DNA of 34,674 nucleotides, taken from positions 1 through 34,674 of the forward strand of contig CAJXMG010000028.1 of the NCBI GenBank assembly GCA_913056395.1, read 5' to 3'. Below the pieces are notes generated by a model. The model saw only the letters and a program-made list of their open reading frames with translations. It had not been told where the DNA came from and did no database searches. Shown piece by piece: positions 8,165 to 15,592 of this stretch (positions within the stretch are counted from its first letter, which is position 1; every line of letters begins with the position of its first letter). This DNA comes from an uncultured bacterium. Its GTDB lineage: Bacteria > Planctomycetota > UBA8108 > UBA1146. The translations under genes were made by a program, and so were the position numbers.

Positions 8165-9034
8165 GTGGGCATCTTTGATCGTGATTACATGCGTGGCAGT
8201 GGATCGGGCAGTGGGACCCTGAGTCGTCTCTCCGGGTTGCAGCTTGTATTGGGGGTCAACGTCATCGTGTTTCTGGGCTGGTATCTTCTGCCCCGTGAGG
8301 TCATGGCCTACCACTTCATGACGAGTATGGCTCATGTCAAAGAGTTGTATTTGTGGACCTTGTTGACGGCTGCGTTTTCCCATATGGATTTGTGGCACTT
8401 TCTCATCAACATGTTGGTGCTTTTCTCATTCTCGGGACCTTTGGAAGCCCGCTGGGGAAAGCGCAGATATCTCAGTTTCTATCTTGGAGCAGCGCTCTTC
8501 TCGTCGATTCTTCACTGCAGTATGACATTCTTCGGTTTCCGTGATGTTCCTGCACTGGGTGCGTCTGGAGCGGTCTGTGCCATGACTACCGCGTTTGCCA
8601 TCTACTACCCGAAGGCCGTGATCTACCTTTGGGGAATCCTGCCGGTGCCAGCATGGTTGCTCGTCGGTGGATTTGCTCTCTTTGATATCAAGGGGTTGAT
8701 CGATCAGGCCGGCGGTGGAGGCGGAAATATTGGTCATGCCGCACATCTGGGTGGAACCGTGTTTGCCCTCATCGTCATTGGTGTCGTTGCAGGCAACCTG
8801 TTACCACGGGGTGGTACCGGGAATACCACTGTACGGCGCATGACGTCTGCGACCGGCAGAGCTCCATCCGATTATTATCCTCAGCCAAGTGCTCCTGCAG
8901 AACGGGATCTTGATGAGGAAATGCGTCTCGATGAATTGCTGACCAAGGTCAGCCGTTCCGGGATAGATTCCCTGACCGATCAGGAGCGGGATGACCTGCG
9001 CCGGATCGGTGAAAAACGCAGGGACAGTTCTTGA
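8165..9034 (+). CDS. Rhomboid family intramembrane serine protease
   Basis: This membrane protein (289 aa) cleaves transmembrane substrates. About six hydrophobic helices lie between residues 20 and 225. Signature positions are HFLIN (H78, N82; the oxyanion-side HxxxN), GASG with nucleophile S134, and GHAAHLGG with the catalytic H194. The C-terminal tail (about 226-289) is hydrophilic and ends in a short acidic region. The GTG at 8165 is preceded by GGGCAGG; an ATG at 8161 is out of frame and stops almost at once. It lies 12 bases after the selenoprotein and its stop overlaps the next gene's TTG, so the three look like one transcript. Substrate unknown. Confidence 0.93.
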   Translation: MGIFDRDYMRGSGSGSGTLSRLSGLQLVLGVNVIVFLGWYLLPREVMAYHFMTSMAHVKELYLWTLLTAAFSHMDLWHFLINMLVLFSFSGPLEARWGKRRYLSFYLGAALFSSILHCSMTFFGFRDVPALGASGAVCAMTTAFAIYYPKAVIYLWGILPVPAWLLVGGFALFDIKGLIDQAGGGGGNIGHAAHLGGTVFALIVIGVVAGNLLPRGGTGNTTVRRMTSATGRAPSDYYPQPSAPAERDLDEEMRLDELLTKVSRSGIDSLTDQERDDLRRIGEKRRDSS

Positions 9035-9384
9035 CCTGGTTTGCCGCACTGAAGCAATTTTTTCGCCAGAGAAAACTTCGCCAGCAGGCCCGGCGTGAAC
9101 TGCTGATGCTTTTCGAATCGGAGGAAAATCTCCGCGGAACCTCCCTCAAAATGCACCACCGGGGTCGATGCGATATCGTGGAACTGGAAGGTGATGAAGA
9201 GCTGAAAGCTTTCGTTTTTCAGATTCTGCGGCACCCGAGGCCTCACCCCTTTTCGAAGCAGCACCATCTGGTGGCGGAAAGGTGGCGATATGACCTCCAC
9301 GCCAAAACCCTCGAACGGGCCGGATCACTCAATCTGAGTCGCCTGAAGGGGGGAGATGGGGAACCTCCCGGGTCTTTTCCTTGA
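9031..9384 (+). CDS. Small hypothetical protein (117 aa)
   Basis: The family is not recognised. The TTG start at 9031 overlaps the rhomboid stop (TTGA) and follows AGGGA at suitable spacing. The protein is basic and rich in Arg, His, Leu and Glu, with an amphipathic N-terminal helix (WFAALKQFFRQRKLRQQARR), and has no membrane span or signal. Translational coupling to the rhomboid gene is the main support for it being real; an opposing frame over the same bases has no ribosome site or family match. Confidence 0.62.
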   Translation: MTWFAALKQFFRQRKLRQQARRELLMLFESEENLRGTSLKMHHRGRCDIVELEGDEELKAFVFQILRHPRPHPFSKQHHLVAERWRYDLHAKTLERAGSLNLSRLKGGDGEPPGSFP

Positions 9385-9420
9385 CCGGAGCGGGGTGCGG
9401 GGGCGACCATGAAGGATCTT

Positions 9421-9449
9421 GCGGCTCGAACCGAATTACGGTTTGCCGC
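9421..9449. promoter_or_regulatory. Stem-loop in the leader of the M42 peptidase gene
   Basis: GCGGC (9421-9425) pairs with GCCGC (9445-9449), and AACCG (9429-9433) pairs with CGGTT (9439-9443), around loop AATTA. Unpaired bases TCG and T form an internal loop. No T-run follows, so it is not a standard intrinsic terminator. It sits 35 bases before the ATG at 9485 and could be a processing or regulatory structure. Confidence 0.4.
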
Positions 9450-9484
9450 AGGTACAGAATCTGTCAGCCTGAAATGAGGATCCC

Positions 9485-10528
9485 ATGGAACTTCTGAAAG
9501 AACTGTGCGAGGCCCACGGTGCCCCCGGTTTTGAAGACAACATCCGAGCCATCTTCCGTCGCGAGATCGAACCCTTCGTCGATCGAATCGAAGTCGACGG
9601 TATCGGCAACTGTATTGCTATCAAGGAAGGCAAGCCGGGTAGCCCCAAAGTAATGTTGGCGGGTCACCTCGATGAGATCGGTTTTGTCGTCAAGCATATC
9701 GATGACAACGGCTTTTTGCGCCTGTCTCCTTTGGGAGGTTTCGATCCGAAGACCCTGATCGCCAAGCGCGTATTGGTGAACACCAGTCACGGAGAGCAGA
9801 TCACCGGTATGATTGGCTGCAAGCCGATTCATATCATGACACCGGAAGATCGTCAGAAGATGCCGACGGTTCCGCAGCTCTTCGTGGACGTCAGCCTGAC
9901 CGCCGATGAAGCTCGCGAGAAGATCGAGATCGGTGATCCGGTCACTCTCAAGCAGAACTTCGAAACCCACGGTAGCCGTTGCACCGGCAAGAGCCTCGAC
10001 AACCGTGTTTCCATCTACACACTCATCGAATCGGTCAAACGCTTCAGTAATGAAAATGTTTCCGTTTACGCCGTGGCCACGACACAGGAAGAGGTGGGTT
10101 TGCGCGGTGCGATGACCGCTTCTCACCGGATTGAACCTGACTGTGGCGTCGCCATCGACGTGACCCTCGCCTGCGATATTCCAGGTGCCACCGATCACGA
10201 ACAGATCTCCGCTCTCGGAAAAGGAGTGGCGATCAAAATCCATGACAGTTCGAGCATTTCGAATCCGAAGATGGTGCGGGCGATGAGAAACTTCGCTAGG
10301 GAGAAGGAGATTCCATTCCAGATGGAGATCCTGACCGCCGGGGGGACCGATGCAGGGGGCATTCAGCGAGGGGGATCCGCGGTACCTGCGATCACTCTTT
10401 CGGTGCCGTGTCGTTACGTTCACAGCGTGGTCGAAACCATCGACTCGGTGGACCTTGAGGCGACCGTGGCATTGTTGACGGAGTTCCTCAACAACGCCCA
10501 TGAAGTGGACCTCAGTTACGACTCCTGA
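9485..10528 (+). CDS. M42 family metallo-aminopeptidase (glutamyl aminopeptidase/endoglucanase-like)
   Basis: This 347-residue dinuclear zinc peptidase is usually a cytoplasmic TET-like oligomer that trims peptides. Metal and catalytic motifs are in family order: AGHLDEIG (His and Asp), GKSLDNRVS (bridging Asp), TQEEVGLRG (catalytic Glu and metal Glu), VAIDVT (Asp) and RYVHS (His). GAGGA precedes the ATG at 9485. The 100-base leader holds a stem-loop. Its last 13 bases overlap the 3' end of the convergent rsmD gene. Substrate specificity within M42 cannot be read from sequence. Confidence 0.94.
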   Translation: MELLKELCEAHGAPGFEDNIRAIFRREIEPFVDRIEVDGIGNCIAIKEGKPGSPKVMLAGHLDEIGFVVKHIDDNGFLRLSPLGGFDPKTLIAKRVLVNTSHGEQITGMIGCKPIHIMTPEDRQKMPTVPQLFVDVSLTADEAREKIEIGDPVTLKQNFETHGSRCTGKSLDNRVSIYTLIESVKRFSNENVSVYAVATTQEEVGLRGAMTASHRIEPDCGVAIDVTLACDIPGATDHEQISALGKGVAIKIHDSSSISNPKMVRAMRNFAREKEIPFQMEILTAGGTDAGGIQRGGSAVPAITLSVPCRYVHSVVETIDSVDLEATVALLTEFLNNAHEVDLSYDS

Positions 10529-11115
10529 GTTTTCTCTTCAGGTTTGAACCAGTAGATCAGGCTGGTATCCCCATAGCGCCGTCCCTCCCGGGCTTCAACT
10601 CCCGGCGGGGGCGGCGCTGTTTCTTCCCGTGACGGGTGTTCCATGACGAGCCAGCCTCCCGGTTTCAACCATTCTCCCGCAGCCAATTCCTGTGCGAGTT
10701 TCCATGGCTTGGAGAGTGGGCCGTGGTAATCGGGAAAGGGCGGATCGATCAGGATCAGATCAAAGGGGTCTCCGGGGGGAGTGGGGCCCAATCGATAGGC
10801 ATCCCGTTCGTAGATCTTGCATTGAGCTTCGATCCCCAGATCCCGAAGGTTTCTGCGTAACAGGCTGACTACTTCACGGGTGTTTTCTACATGGACAGCT
10901 TGGCGGGCACCTCTGGAAACGGCTTCGATCCCCACAGCACCCGAACCGGCAAAGACATCGAGAACCCTGCTTGCCGGGATTTCATCCTGCAGGCGATTGA
11001 AAAGGGATTCACGCACCCGGGTGCGCATGGGGCGGACCACCAGCCCTTCAGGAACGCGAAGGGTGCGTCCTTTGAGGGAGCCACTGCTCAAGCGGATGTT
11101 TCCATGTCGGGGCAT
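10516..11115 (-). CDS. rsmD: 16S rRNA (guanine(966)-N2)-methyltransferase RsmD
   Basis: This SAM-dependent enzyme methylates G966 of 16S rRNA during 30S assembly. The 199-residue protein begins with the typical LSSGSLKGRTLRVPEG segment and PMRTRVRESLFNRL. The SAM-binding loop is LDVFAGSGAVGIEAVSRGA and the catalytic DPPF motif is present. All family hallmarks are visible at normal length. It is the last gene of a minus-strand run and starts 28 bases after the stop of the cyclic-nucleotide-binding protein. It overlaps the convergent peptidase gene by 13 bases, leaving no room for a separate terminator. Confidence 0.95.
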   Translation of the reverse strand: MPRHGNIRLSSGSLKGRTLRVPEGLVVRPMRTRVRESLFNRLQDEIPASRVLDVFAGSGAVGIEAVSRGARQAVHVENTREVVSLLRRNLRDLGIEAQCKIYERDAYRLGPTPPGDPFDLILIDPPFPDYHGPLSKPWKLAQELAAGEWLKPGGWLVMEHPSREETAPPPPGVEAREGRRYGDTSLIYWFKPEEKTQES

Positions 11116-11143
11116 GGTGACCGGGTCGCCCTGTGCCGTAAGT

Positions 11144-11581
11144 CTAGTTGACGAGACGGTTGTCGGAAGCGGCGAGTCTCTTGGCGAGGATTCGGGCCAT
11201 ATTGAGAATCACCTTGTAGGCGACAATGTTTCCTTCATCGAGAAGTTTGCTGAACGGCTCAGATGGAATCTTTTTCAATCGTCCATCCTCGACACACATG
11301 ACGGTGGCGGAGCGTTTTTCACTGCTGATCAGGGACATTTCACCAAAGAAGCTCAGCTGCTCGAGGCGACCGAGAACCTCATTCCGGTTTCCGGACTTGA
11401 GAACCTCAAAGGCTCCGGCGCTGATGATGTAGAAGCCATCCCCGGGAGTATCCTGAAGAACGACGGTGTCACTCTTCTTGGCCTCGATATCCACAGCGAT
11501 TTTCAGAAGGTCCTGAATTTCGGTGGGGGCCAATCCCTCAAACAGGGGCACCTTTTCGAAGCTCTCGGTGTATTCGGTCAT
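11144..11581 (-). CDS. Single-domain cyclic-nucleotide-binding (CRP/PKA-type) protein
   Basis: A cNMP-binding beta-roll is visible: VPLFEGLAPTEIQDLL, VVLQDTPGDGFYIISAGAFEVL, LEQLSFFGEMSLISSEKRSATV (phosphate-binding-cassette-like) and a C-terminal helix MARILAKRLAASD. No DNA-binding or other output domain follows, so it is a stand-alone sensor of about 145 residues. The start is taken at 11581 because GGGAGA lies five bases before it. Upstream in-frame starts at 11593 and 11644 are possible, but the 11593 ATG has its AGGAGG about 14 bases away. The cassette Arg in KRSATV is present, but ligand identity (cAMP, cGMP or none) is unknown. It lies between rsmD and the pseudouridine synthase gene. 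Confidence 0.86.
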   Translation of the reverse strand: MTEYTESFEKVPLFEGLAPTEIQDLLKIAVDIEAKKSDTVVLQDTPGDGFYIISAGAFEVLKSGNRNEVLGRLEQLSFFGEMSLISSEKRSATVMCVEDGRLKKIPSEPFSKLLDEGNIVAYKVILNMARILAKRLAASDNRLVN

Positions 11582-11750
11582 GATATCTCCCATGTGGATT
11601 CTGGACGCCTCCTGGACCACTCCCTTTGAAGAGGGGATGGCCATGAAGGCCTTTCCGACGAATCTTCAGAGTATCCGGGCCCCGATACCTTCGCAACGTC
11701 AGCAAAGATTCTGCGGTGCGGTTTTCGGGGTTCAATCGGTCTGATAAGGC
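11582..11750. other. Gap between the pseudouridine synthase and the cyclic-nucleotide protein
   Basis: This is 169 bases on the leader side of the cyclic-nucleotide protein. It contains alternative in-frame starts for that protein (11593, 11644) and no clear promoter or hairpin. Confidence 0.3.
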
Positions 11751-12818
11751 TCAGGAGGAGGATTCGGAGGCGGCAGCCCACCAGGGGCTGAGGTCCGGAG
11801 GCAGGGGAGCCTCGAATTGCATCGATTTTCCATCGATCGGATGTCGCAGGTGTAACTTCCACGCGTGGAGAGCATGACGTTCGAGAATCGCTTCTGGCTG
11901 TTGGCGGCCCAGTTGGGACAGGTCGAGTCTCTTTTCTCGACCGTACAGGAAATCGCAGAGAATCGGATGCCCGATCGCCCTCAGGTGAACACGAATCTGG
12001 TGGGTTCTCCCGGTTCGTGGGAAGCAATGGATCCAACTGATGGGCAACCGCAGTTCTGGAAAGGTTTTGCTCAGCTTCCAGGCGGTAAAGGCCTGACGGG
12101 CATCCTGATCATGGCGAACCGTCCATTTCTTGGTGTCTGTGAAAGACCTCGCCAGGGGCAGGTCGATCTCACCAGAAGTTTCCGCAGGTTCGCCATGGCA
12201 GAGAGCCAGGTATTCCTTTGAGACTTCGCGATCATGAAATTGTCGGGAGAGTTCCCGGTGGGCCGCATTGGTTCGGGCAATCACCATGACCCCCGAAGTT
12301 TCACGGTCGAGTCGGTGAACGATGCCGGGTCGATCCTCTTCTCCGACCTGGGCGATGCCATTGGAATGACCGAGGAGGGCATTCACCAAAGTGCCTTCAG
12401 GGGGAGCCCCCGGAGATGGGTGAACGATCATGCCCGCTTCCTTGGAGATCACCAGGATGTGTTCATCCTGATAGAGCACTTCAAGGGGGACATTCTCTGG
12501 CAGGGGAGTGACCTGGGGCGGCGGAGGGGGGGTGAAGCAGACCTTTTCGTTCGCATTCAGTTTCCGGGAAGCTTTTTTCACCGGCTGACCATCGATGGTC
12601 ACCAGGCCCTCTTCGACACAGCGTCTCAGGACCGATCGGGAATGATCGGGGTGTTTCTTTGCCAGCCAACTGTCGAGGCGCTCACCGGCCTCAGCCTCCG
12701 TTACCGGGAGCTCTCGGGGCGAAGTGTCATGATCGGGGCCCGCTTCATTGGACCCCGAATAACCGGGCCCCGAACCGGTGGGATCGGAAGGAGGGGGGCC
12801 CTCAGCGACCGGAGCCAC
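11751..12818 (-). CDS. RluD-family 23S rRNA pseudouridine synthase
   Basis: This enzyme isomerises uridine to pseudouridine in rRNA. An S4 RNA-binding domain (about 45-95, ERLDSWLAKKHPDHSRSVLRR) is followed by the RluA/C/D catalytic domain with HRLDRETSG (catalytic D171), then RTGRTHQIRVHL and GHPILCDFLYG. The frame is open upstream into the neighbouring gene. The GTG at 12818 is chosen because GGAGAG sits about six bases before it, giving 355 residues and a 17-base overlap with the previous gene; an ATG at 12872 lacks a good site. The first 40 residues are low-complexity Pro/Gly-rich. RluD is the closest subfamily by motif, but RluC or RluA substrate choice cannot be excluded. Confidence 0.92.
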   Translation of the reverse strand: MAPVAEGPPPSDPTGSGPGYSGSNEAGPDHDTSPRELPVTEAEAGERLDSWLAKKHPDHSRSVLRRCVEEGLVTIDGQPVKKASRKLNANEKVCFTPPPPPQVTPLPENVPLEVLYQDEHILVISKEAGMIVHPSPGAPPEGTLVNALLGHSNGIAQVGEEDRPGIVHRLDRETSGVMVIARTNAAHRELSRQFHDREVSKEYLALCHGEPAETSGEIDLPLARSFTDTKKWTVRHDQDARQAFTAWKLSKTFPELRLPISWIHCFPRTGRTHQIRVHLRAIGHPILCDFLYGREKRLDLSQLGRQQPEAILERHALHAWKLHLRHPIDGKSMQFEAPLPPDLSPWWAAASESSS

Positions 12819-13494
12819 CGGTCTCTCCGGATTCTTCACCTTCTGCAGGAGCGGGATCCGCAGCGGCTCCATCCGATTCTGCTGCCTCGTTTTGAACTGA
12901 ATCGGGAAGTTCCTCTGTGATCGTCGGAGCGGCGGGGGTGACTTCCGGTGCGGTGATGGTCGTTTCAACGACTTCCGGTTCATCGATCGGCATCTCGGGC
13001 AGGACAAAGGTCTTGCCGGAGGCGATGGCGGTCGAATATTCCGTGATGCGTCTCTCGATCAGCGCATCGTTGGGGAACTTGCCTTTCGCCTGCTCCAGAA
13101 CGGTCACGCTGGAATCGCGCAGGGCTTCATCTTCCTGTTCCCACAACCATGTGGCGACGCGGGTGTAGGCGTAGGCTTCCACCGGTGTACCGGTCAGTTG
13201 CTTGAGGAGCTCCGGGTAGGATTGAACGACTTCCTGTGTCTCCTGGTTCAGGCAGGAGTCGATTTCGTTGTTCAGTTTTTGCAGTTTCTGTTCCTCGACC
13301 CTGTCGAGAACAGAGGGGAGTGCGAGTAACGCAACAATTCCCAGAACGACGATGATGATCAGATTGGAATTACTCTTCGCCGTTTCGACGACACCGGCGG
13401 TGGCGTCTTCGAGGGTTTTTTCCAAATCGGCTCCCTCGCCATCAGTGGTGGGAGCTTTCTTGTTTTCCGGGCGACCTGGTCCTGTCGTTGCCAT
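12802..13494 (-). CDS. Membrane-anchored helical-repeat protein with low-complexity tail
   Basis: The family is not firmly recognised. The 230-residue protein has a cytoplasmic N-terminus, one transmembrane helix (about 45-63, LIIIVVLGIVALLALPSV), and a helical domain (about 70-160) resembling a YfgM/TPR-like anchor (SYPELLKQLTGTPVEAYAYTRVATWLWEQ). A Pro/Glu/Ala/Thr-rich acidic tail (about 165-230) is probably disordered. GGGGAAG lies eight bases before the ATG. The stop overlaps the start of the pseudouridine synthase gene. YfgM-like proteins assist secretion at the translocon; such a role here is only a guess. Confidence 0.75.
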   Translation of the reverse strand: MATTGPGRPENKKAPTTDGEGADLEKTLEDATAGVVETAKSNSNLIIIVVLGIVALLALPSVLDRVEEQKLQKLNNEIDSCLNQETQEVVQSYPELLKQLTGTPVEAYAYTRVATWLWEQEDEALRDSSVTVLEQAKGKFPNDALIERRITEYSTAIASGKTFVLPEMPIDEPEVVETTITAPEVTPAAPTITEELPDSVQNEAAESDGAAADPAPAEGEESGETGGSGR

Positions 13495-13530
13495 GGTGGT
13501 GACTTCCCCTCAACTCCGTTTGCGGGAGCG

Positions 13531-14013
13531 TCAGGATTCGACACCGATCCTGACGATGAGCCTGGTAACGTAGTGCTTGCCATCTTCATCGGGCATGCGC
13601 CTTACGAGCACTTCTGCGTACTCGTCGTTCTTAGAATAACGCAACTGGGTTTCTCCTGCATCGATACTGTCGGATTTGAACTCCCAGCCATGGTTGGGCA
13701 TTTGCTCCTGATACCAGGCAGAAATCTCGTTTATCGGACGATCACCCCAGTAAATCACCTCCACAGAGCGCATCGGCAGGGGAGCATCCTGAAATTTCAG
13801 GTAGGACCAGGAGTTGGGATCGAGGTCGAATCCGAAGGGAGCAGGAATGTCATCGGGCTGGTGCTGTTCAACCACGGGAATCGAATCTTCAGGAGGAACG
13901 AGCCCTGCACACCCACTGACGAAGAGAGTGGCGAAGAGAGTGGCGAGGACCACCAGTGAAATCCCTGTCAGAGAACGCTGGAAACGATTTGCTGAAAGCA
14001 GTGATAGGGTCAT
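13531..14013 (-). CDS. Lipoprotein of unknown function (160 aa)
   Basis: The ATG at 14013 follows AGGAGG at five bases. The N-terminus has a basic stretch, a hydrophobic core and the lipobox VSG-C (C35), so it is probably an acylated envelope lipoprotein. The mature part contains SWSYLKFQDAPLPMRSVEVIYWGDRPINEISAWYQEQM and HYVTRLIVRIG, suggesting a small alpha/beta domain. Family not recognised. It is the first gene of the minus-strand run, 36 bases upstream of the membrane-anchored protein. Its promoter should lie in the 250-base divergent gap shared with the ABC exporter genes. Confidence 0.82.
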   Translation of the reverse strand: MTLSLLSANRFQRSLTGISLVVLATLFATLFVSGCAGLVPPEDSIPVVEQHQPDDIPAPFGFDLDPNSWSYLKFQDAPLPMRSVEVIYWGDRPINEISAWYQEQMPNHGWEFKSDSIDAGETQLRYSKNDEYAEVLVRRMPDEDGKHYVTRLIVRIGVES

Positions 14014-14263
14014 GGTGACCTCCTGTTTGATCAATTGAGCACACAATCCGAGCGGCACGATCGAGTGCGGTTGCCTCTGCACCTCCCCGGAGGATAATCC
14101 GAAGTGAGCCTTGAGGCGAGAACCGGCTTCCGATTCTCGTGGATTGGAATCCACATGGGATTTCCTCCCCCCGGGCCCTTCAGCCGACCTTGAATCGGCA
14201 GGCAGTGGACACCTCGAAGGCCCCTGAACCCAGGACCCCGAATTGCAGTAAGGAAGACCGGAT
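14014..14263. promoter_or_regulatory. Divergent intergenic region with three dyads
   Basis: This 250-base gap separates the lipoprotein gene (-) from the ABC exporter operon (+). It holds CCTCC-CC-GGAGG (14082-14093), a hairpin GAGAA/TTCTC with inner CGG/CCG pairing (14118-14138), and directly beside it GTGGATT-GG-AATCCAC (14139-14154), a 7+7 dyad with a two-base centre that suits a protein-binding site more than an RNA loop. AGGAAG is the ribosome site for 14264. Promoter elements are not clear. Confidence 0.45.
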
Positions 14264-15589
14264 ATGTCAGGTGCAATGCGGGAGTTGATCCGCCACCCGA
14301 TCCGTACCCTGCTGATCTGTCAGGGGATCCTGTGGGCGATGACCTTGATGGTCGCCCCCGCAGCCATTCTGGAGGGATCCCGCTCGGCAGCGGTCGACCG
14401 TTCCGGGGAGCTGGGCACCGACCGTATCCAGCTGGAGGCGGAGGACGGTTCCCCCAGACCGCTGGACACCGAAGATCTCACCGCCCTCAATCGTCGTCTC
14501 GGTGAGGCTGATCCACAGGTATTGGTCACCGGCATCACCTCTTTCAATGCCCGATATTCTGCTTCCCGCTCGATCTCAGGGTGGGTGCTTGCCGGTGACT
14601 CCCGGCAACCTGAGGCGCGGTCCCTCACTCTTCAGGCGGGTCGATGGTTAAAGGCCGGGGCCTCAGTGCCGGAAGTGGTGGTCGAGTCCACCCTTGCGGA
14701 TCGTTGGCTCGCCACCGGAGACAAAAAAGACGGAGACGGGATCAAGGGGGATCCGGTCAGCACACTTCTCGGCAAAGAGATCTGGATCGCCCCGGGATCC
14801 TTTGGCAGTTGGCGATCAGGGTTGGGGCCAAGCGACAGGACGGATGCGCAGGTATTCAGGATCGTGGGCGTGATGGCACCGACAGCCGGCATCGATCCCC
14901 TCGGGTTCGGCAAGGATCACACCTTTTCCTCGATGGTGGAGGGTGTACTCAAAATGCTTGGAGTGGCGCCCGATTCAGCCCCCTGGCTAGAAGCGGGGCT
15001 CTCGGTCCACGTTGACCGGTCCGATTTCGCCGCTGCCGAAGGGGAGGTCGATTGGGTCGTCGTCAGGACCGATCCCTCAGAAGTTCAGCGCATCGGTGAT
15101 CTTGCTGAAGAGACCCTGCTGACCAGAGGCTGCACACCCCTCGTTTACAGCAATGCCGCATGGGCCATCCTCGCAAGCCCGGAGCTGGATGGTTACCTGG
15201 TCCTTCACGATGTCTTCTTCGTGATCTCAGCGGTCACCGGATTTATCGTCCTCGCCAATTTGCTTCTTTTGACGGGCAGGCGACGTCGGGGAGAAGTGGG
15301 CTTGAGAAGAGCTGAGGGGGCGACCCGCTTCGATATTTTCTTCCAGTTTCTGTGGGAGGGAATTCTCATCGGCCTCACCGGAGCAGTACTGGGAACCATC
15401 GTCGCCATGATCCTGGCGATGATTCGGGCACAGATGGATCCATCGGTTTTGTTGGAAGTGTCTTGGCCTTGGGGAACGATTTTCGATTCAACCTTGATCG
15501 TGACCATCGGTGCTGCGTTGGCCTCTGCAGGGCCTGCATGGTCAGTCAGTGGAGTGGATCCCGCATCCCTTCTGAGTGAGAGGCGTTGA
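14264..15589 (+). CDS. MacB/FtsX-type ABC transporter permease (first)
   Basis: This 441-residue inner-membrane subunit has an N-terminal membrane helix (about 16-36), a large periplasmic domain (about 40-300), and three C-terminal helices starting near 310 (VFFVISAVTGFIVLANLLLL, GILIGLTGAVLGTIVAMILA, TLIVTIGAALASAGPAW). EVGLRRAEGATRFDI and SGVDPASLL are standard for the FtsX-like domain. Such permeases pair with a MacB/LolD-type ATPase to move lipoproteins, peptides or drugs by a mechanotransmission cycle. The next permease begins four bases after its stop and the matching ATPase follows, so 14264-17538 forms a complete heterodimeric exporter. Substrate unknown. Confidence 0.88.
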   Translation: MSGAMRELIRHPIRTLLICQGILWAMTLMVAPAAILEGSRSAAVDRSGELGTDRIQLEAEDGSPRPLDTEDLTALNRRLGEADPQVLVTGITSFNARYSASRSISGWVLAGDSRQPEARSLTLQAGRWLKAGASVPEVVVESTLADRWLATGDKKDGDGIKGDPVSTLLGKEIWIAPGSFGSWRSGLGPSDRTDAQVFRIVGVMAPTAGIDPLGFGKDHTFSSMVEGVLKMLGVAPDSAPWLEAGLSVHVDRSDFAAAEGEVDWVVVRTDPSEVQRIGDLAEETLLTRGCTPLVYSNAAWAILASPELDGYLVLHDVFFVISAVTGFIVLANLLLLTGRRRRGEVGLRRAEGATRFDIFFQFLWEGILIGLTGAVLGTIVAMILAMIRAQMDPSVLLEVSWPWGTIFDSTLIVTIGAALASAGPAWSVSGVDPASLLSERR

Positions 15590-15592
15590 TCG

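Noticed and set aside
7784-8398. Minus-strand open frame spanning the selenoprotein and rhomboid start
   Set aside because: No family resemblance; both plus-strand genes show clear active-site motifs.
9464-10501. 345-codon minus-strand open frame opposite the M42 peptidase
   Set aside because: The plus-strand frame has all five zinc-peptidase motifs and a ribosome site; the antisense frame has none.
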